Source of the DNA: Lates calcarifer
Taxonomy: Eukaryota; Chordata; Actinopteri; Centropomidae
DNA length: 64,000 nucleotides
Direction: 5' to 3'
NCBI RefSeq assembly: GCF_001640805.2
Contig: NC_066842.1
Location: 27,051,791-27,115,790, forward strand
The notes below the pieces were generated by a model that was not told the origin of the DNA, did not search any database, and saw only the letters and a program-made list of their open reading frames with translations. Position numbers and translations under genes: made by a program. This document shows positions 1 through 64,000 of this stretch, one piece after another. Position 1 is the stretch's first letter. Every line of letters starts with the position of its first letter.

Positions 1-1500
1 GAAGTTGCAATATGATGATAAGCAAAAAGAATGTCTGTGAGATTTTAAGATCTCTCCCTCTTTTGATAGTTGTGGTCAAATCATATCATGTATTCTAGTG
101 TCAGCGAAAATAGTTCATTTGTTAACTGAATCTTTGTTAAAGCTTAACTTTACCCCCACTGTTCACTACAACATTTTGAGAGGTGCAATAAACAATGCAG
201 CAGCCCAGACTTCACAAAATGACATATTATGAGCTACTGTACTCTTTTCTATTGGTTTACACACTTAATTATGTCTCTTTGGTCAACATATTCCTGAGTG
301 GTCAAATATATATTTACATGTTCTGGGTTCACCTTCAAACAGGTGTGTGGAATTAGACAACTTGTTCATTTGGGTTCATTGTGTGTGAAGACACCCTGAG
401 GAAGGCAAACATGCTGATACATGTTGCCGTATTTTTGTAAAGTATTATGAAAATATTTATTAAATACCCTTTATTCTTATCCATACACTTTAATTGGACT
501 TGGTATGCCACACTGTAGCATGCAGGCATAGTGCACCTCTTTAAAATGTCTCATTTATAGTAGGCTATGTTATTATCTTACTCTTTTGAAAATCCATGCT
601 TTATGAGCTGGAACTAAAATGCAGTCTGCATCCATTCAATGCAACTAATGGAAATTGCTAATATGAAAAATGGGGCAGGGTGGGTGGGCGGTGGATGATT
701 TGATATTTTTACCGACTGGTATACTGTAAAAACAGATTTTTAGAAACATTTTAACTGCAATTTTATTCTATTTATTTTAAATGATGTTGTTTTACAAGTT
801 TTTTTTTTCTGTTTTGTCAAATTACAAATAATATATAGTAAAATCACGTGAAAAAGTGTACATTTACATGCCAATCATTAAAAAAGGGCAAAACTGTAAA
901 TGATTCCCACAGTGACATATCTGTTTTTGTATCAATAACTTTATTATTATTATTATTTATTATTATTTATTTATTTTTTTAAAAATTTTAACCGTAGAAT
1001 TACATAGTTTTAGATGTATTAAAACTGACACATTTAATTATTATTTTTATTATTTTCTGTTATTTGAAAAGAAAAAATATAATAACCCCCCAAGAACGTT
1101 ATATATTTAAAAACAATAGTTCCTGACTACGTATTGACTGCATAATTATGTTTATATATTGCTTGTAAATGATATGAGTATATTAATAATCTGCATTCGA
1201 ACCCCTCACTCCACAACCAAACCAAGCTCGACAACATCAGTCAATAATGTGTTAATTAGTGATTCCTTTTGTTTCACACTTAATTGTCTAAAGGTTCATT
1301 TTATTACGAAGTACCCTACCTCTTCAGATCCAATTTTAGATTAACATAGACAAGAACAAAGGTGTCTATTTTTAAACCAGCTCAGCAACATTCATTTTAA
1401 AGCGTAGGCTACGTGTCTGTGCACGAAACACGTTAAGTATGACATTAACACAAAAGTCAAATTTGTTAATTTGGAGGAAAAAATCTTGCTGCCTCGTGTT
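1..1500. other. Upstream intergenic DNA
   Basis: This AT-rich stretch has many homopolymer and ATT-rich runs, for example around 940-1060. I see no credible coding region, RNA gene or recognisable transposon terminus here. A short motif near 385-430 (a 'ctgaggaaggc' run followed by a 'gctgatacatgttg' run) resembles a dispersed teleost repeat, but the match is too short to classify. Short ORFs on both strands lack family features and are treated as chance. Confidence 0.6.
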
Positions 1501-1503
1501 GGA

Positions 1504-1511
1504 TGACGTCA
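1504..1511 (+). promoter_or_regulatory. Consensus cAMP-response element (TGACGTCA)
   Basis: The palindrome TGACGTCA lies about 60 bp upstream of a TATA-like box and 253 bp upstream of the lrp5 start codon. The full 8-bp site is the high-affinity binding sequence of CREB/ATF factors. Its position in the only GC-richer patch of the upstream region supports a proximal promoter role. That it regulates lrp5 is inference. Confidence 0.55.
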
Positions 1512-1562
1512 CACCACGTCCGCCTGCCCTTTCTCTCCGTGCGCGAGCTCGACAGTCCAAAG

Positions 1563-1568
1563 TATAAA
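1563..1568 (+). promoter_or_regulatory. TATA-like box of lrp5 promoter
   Basis: TATAAA sits in the context 'agtataaagtagcgcg', about 200 bp before the lrp5 start codon. A TATA box here would place transcription start near 1590-1600 and give a 5' UTR of about 170 nt. The surrounding 1500-1640 stretch is richer in GC and CpG than its flanks, as expected for a vertebrate promoter. The start site itself is not visible in the sequence. Confidence 0.5.
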
Positions 1569-1592
1569 GTAGCGCGAGCGCCTTAACTGGGA

Positions 1593-1763
1593 AAAAGTAT
1601 AGTCGATAGAGAAGGACACGCAGAGCAGCGCACACTCACGCATGTAGCCACACATCTAGCTGTACAGCGGAATACAGGCCCATATGTGTTCACGAACACA
1701 CGGAAAAGTGGACGTCTTTGCAAATTAATTAAGGAGTAAATACCCGAAAATGGAGTGGGAGTT
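1593..1763 (+). promoter_or_regulatory. Probable lrp5 5' UTR with three upstream ORFs
   Basis: The 5' end of this UTR is inferred from the TATA box. It contains an ATG directly followed by TAG at 1642-1647, a 14-codon ORF at 1684-1728 in weak start context, and an ATG at 1750 with A at -3 and G at +4. The last one opens a seven-codon ORF that ends at 1773, past the first in-frame lrp5 ATG at 1764. Such an arrangement normally lowers translation from the 1764 start. It may favour the in-frame ATG at 1791, which lies after the overlapping ORF ends and still precedes the hydrophobic signal sequence. Confidence 0.5.
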
Positions 1764-62062
<60,299 letters not shown>

Positions 62063-64000
62063 CCCTCCAACAGCCTCAGAGCCCTGTGAAGAAGGAACGG
62101 ACAAAGTATGCTCGCCTCACCCAGAACTGGCCTCATCTGGCCCACTTTACCAGGGAAAGAACTCGTGTGCCAACTTCCAGCCCTGACCGGCTCACACATG
62201 CTGCTTTATATCAGCTGGTTAGGCTCAAGTGCCTTATTCAAGGTTCATCTGTCCCGCATTGGTCATTTCATCATTCCAGTCATCTGGGAGCTTTCTGGGT
62301 GACCATCATCTGATCAGTTCTATTTCTGTCTTCCATGTGTCCTGCTCTCACATTCACTCACTCGTGGCAGGTTGAAGGTTTGAGGCCCTTCCTGCCTCCC
62401 TGCAGGACACAAAAAGGAGATGATGAGTGAGTACAGCCAGCAGCTCCCTCTTTAATTTTCATTCCATCAGAAGAAGAAAACTTCCTTTGCTGGGCCACTT
62501 CTTGATCACAAAATTTCAAGATGTCCATCTGTCTAAATATAAGCCTAACTCCAGGTCTCCCCTAAACTCACTGACTGAGAGAGTCAGCACTAGGCACTGG
62601 TGTTGTGCGAAAAACCATGAGTCCAATGCCACAAATTATTGAAGCCAAGGCGTAGAAGGCATGCGCCACAAAACCCAACCCCCAACACCCCCACCCCCCC
62701 CAGCCTCCCATCCGTTTGTCCCCTCCTTCCTCACAGCGTCCTTGTTGGCAGACCAGCGGCAGGACTGTATATAGTGTTAAAATAATATGAACAAAAATAG
62801 ATAAGAGAGTAATTATTTTACTATTTTATTCATGCTGGCTGATCCACCACTCCACAGAAAACAAAGGACAGATAGATGAGTGGATGTGTGAATGAGTGAC
62901 TGGATGATGATGAATGACTGGACAACTGTATACGTGAGCATATGTGAATGTTTTGCTTATTGTAGGAAATTAGATAAATTCATAGACGATGACTGAGTGA
63001 ATGTGTAGAATTCTGAACGAATGAGTGGATGGATGGAACAGGGCCAAGATCAAAGTGTGAAATCTTTTGTACATTATTTTGAAATTGTGTCCCTCACTTT
63101 TCAAATTGGGAATTCTTTGTAGTTGGACACAGCAACTGTTTTTTTTTTTTTTTTTTTTTTTTAAGTGGTAGAGCTTACTCCAATCATCAGGGACAAATCT
63201 GGCAACAGTTCCTTCCTTATCCCATGAAATCACCACGTGACTACAACATACCAAATGAATATCAACATGTAAAGCTATTGTACATATGTGTAATGAAGTC
63301 AATGAGTGAGTTGTGACAAATGGATGCTTTTCATTGTGAATCTGAACCTCTTCCATCACCTTTTCTTTACTCTCATGGTCCCGTTTACCAAAAGTATGTT
63401 TGCTGCTATTGTGTACATACTATAATAGTTACTATGACATATAATTACACAGAAAGCCCAAAATTACCACTCTCATACTGACAGTAGATCATGAAGCTAT
63501 TTTACAGTTAATAACAAATTATTCTTATAGCGATTTCTGTTATTTGTATTTCTGTTTGTGTGTAGATCATGTATGTTTCTGTCAGTCACTATGTCTGGTT
63601 TGAAGGAGTCTTTATGGAAAAGAAAATTGAAAGGTTGAAAGAGTTCCAGCTCAACTGAAGGTTTCGGTATGCTTCAGATAAATCTGCTCCAGTCTCTCTC
63701 TGAGAACTGTGTCCTATTAGAGTGTTTTTATAAAGGAATTGTATGAGGCAAGAAATTCACACCCACGCCTCCACACACCTGGCCAATCACTGCCTAAAGT
63801 GGGCAAGAAAAGATTTTAGACTCTGTTAGACAGTTGGTTTGAAGCATGCTGTGGCCTGGGGTTGTGCAGTTACTCACCTCCAGTAGAGTGGACCTGCTGT
63901 GACTGCTGTGGAGTTTGAATGCTTTCCCACATAAAAGATCCTGCAGAAACCTCACCACTGCAAAAATCTCAGTCAGAGGTTTAAAACTTTTTGCTCTGCC
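62063..64000 (+). other. lrp5 3' UTR and downstream DNA
   Basis: No further coding exon is needed or seen. I find no AATAAA or ATTAAA on the + strand up to the window end. Weak GATAAA variants occur near 62970 and 63677, so the polyadenylation site is undetermined and may lie outside. A C-rich run lies at 62676-62709 and a T22 run at 63140-63162. The final kilobase shows no gene on either strand. Confidence 0.6.
62676..62709 (+). promoter_or_regulatory. C-rich element in 3' UTR (G-quadruplex-capable on minus strand)
   Basis: Five runs of three or more Cs occur in 34 bp, including one of eight. On the minus strand this is a G-run array able to form a G-quadruplex. In the mRNA it is a poly(C) stretch of the kind bound by PCBP/hnRNP E proteins. 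Function is inference. Confidence 0.45.

Noticed and set aside
1372..1635. 87-codon minus-strand ORF over the lrp5 promoter
   Set aside because: Shadow ORF in the GC-richer promoter; no domain or splice support.

Overview
This window is one nearly complete vertebrate gene on the + strand: lrp5, the Wnt co-receptor low-density lipoprotein receptor-related protein 5. It has about 1.5 kb of upstream sequence and about 1.9 kb of 3' UTR and downstream sequence. I joined 29 coding exons by reading splice sites. The result is one continuous frame of 1,647 codons plus stop, from ATG at 1764 to TGA at 62060-62062. The predicted protein has a signal peptide, four YWTD beta-propellers each followed by an EGF-like module, three LDLR class A repeats, one transmembrane helix, and a cytoplasmic tail with all five PPP(S/T)P-type motifs. 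Tail and ectodomain wording match LRP5 rather than its paralogue LRP6, for example FPHEY...[11 protein letters not shown] after the membrane and [14 protein letters not shown] in EGF4.

The organism is most likely a ray-finned (teleost) fish. The non-coding DNA is AT-rich and full of long (CA/TG)n tracts. It carries several dispersed-repeat tails that I recognise as typical of teleost genomes: LINE-type 3' ends, a tRNA-derived SINE and hAT-like non-autonomous elements. I cannot name the species.

Layout: 1-1500 upstream DNA; about 1500-1763 promoter and 5' UTR with CRE, TATA box and upstream ORFs; 1764-1848 signal-peptide exon; a 12.6 kb intron 1 with a polypurine tract and a cluster of CA/TG repeats; 14457-24120 propeller 1 and EGF1; a 5.3 kb intron 5 with two adjacent hAT-like elements; 29379-30817 first part of propeller 2; a 17.3 kb intron 7 holding a decayed coiled-coil ORF relic, an internally deleted mariner copy and a perfect fold-back element; 48138-59252 the rest of propeller 2 through EGF4, with a U2 snRNA-derived sequence in intron 15; 59747-60383 LDLa repeats; 60527-62062 membrane segment and tail; then 3' UTR. 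No second protein-coding gene is supported.

The most unusual points are these. (i) There is an 18-bp in-frame tandem duplication in propeller 3, with two cysteines not expected at those sites. (ii) Six introns interrupt what I remember as single exons in the 23-exon mammalian LRP5/LRP6 plan. (iii) One of those six is 171 bp, a multiple of three, and has no stop codon, so it could be retained as coding sequence. (iv) A U2 snRNA-like head is joined to a LINE-type tail. I found no novel multi-gene system: this is a conserved developmental gene with lineage-specific changes.
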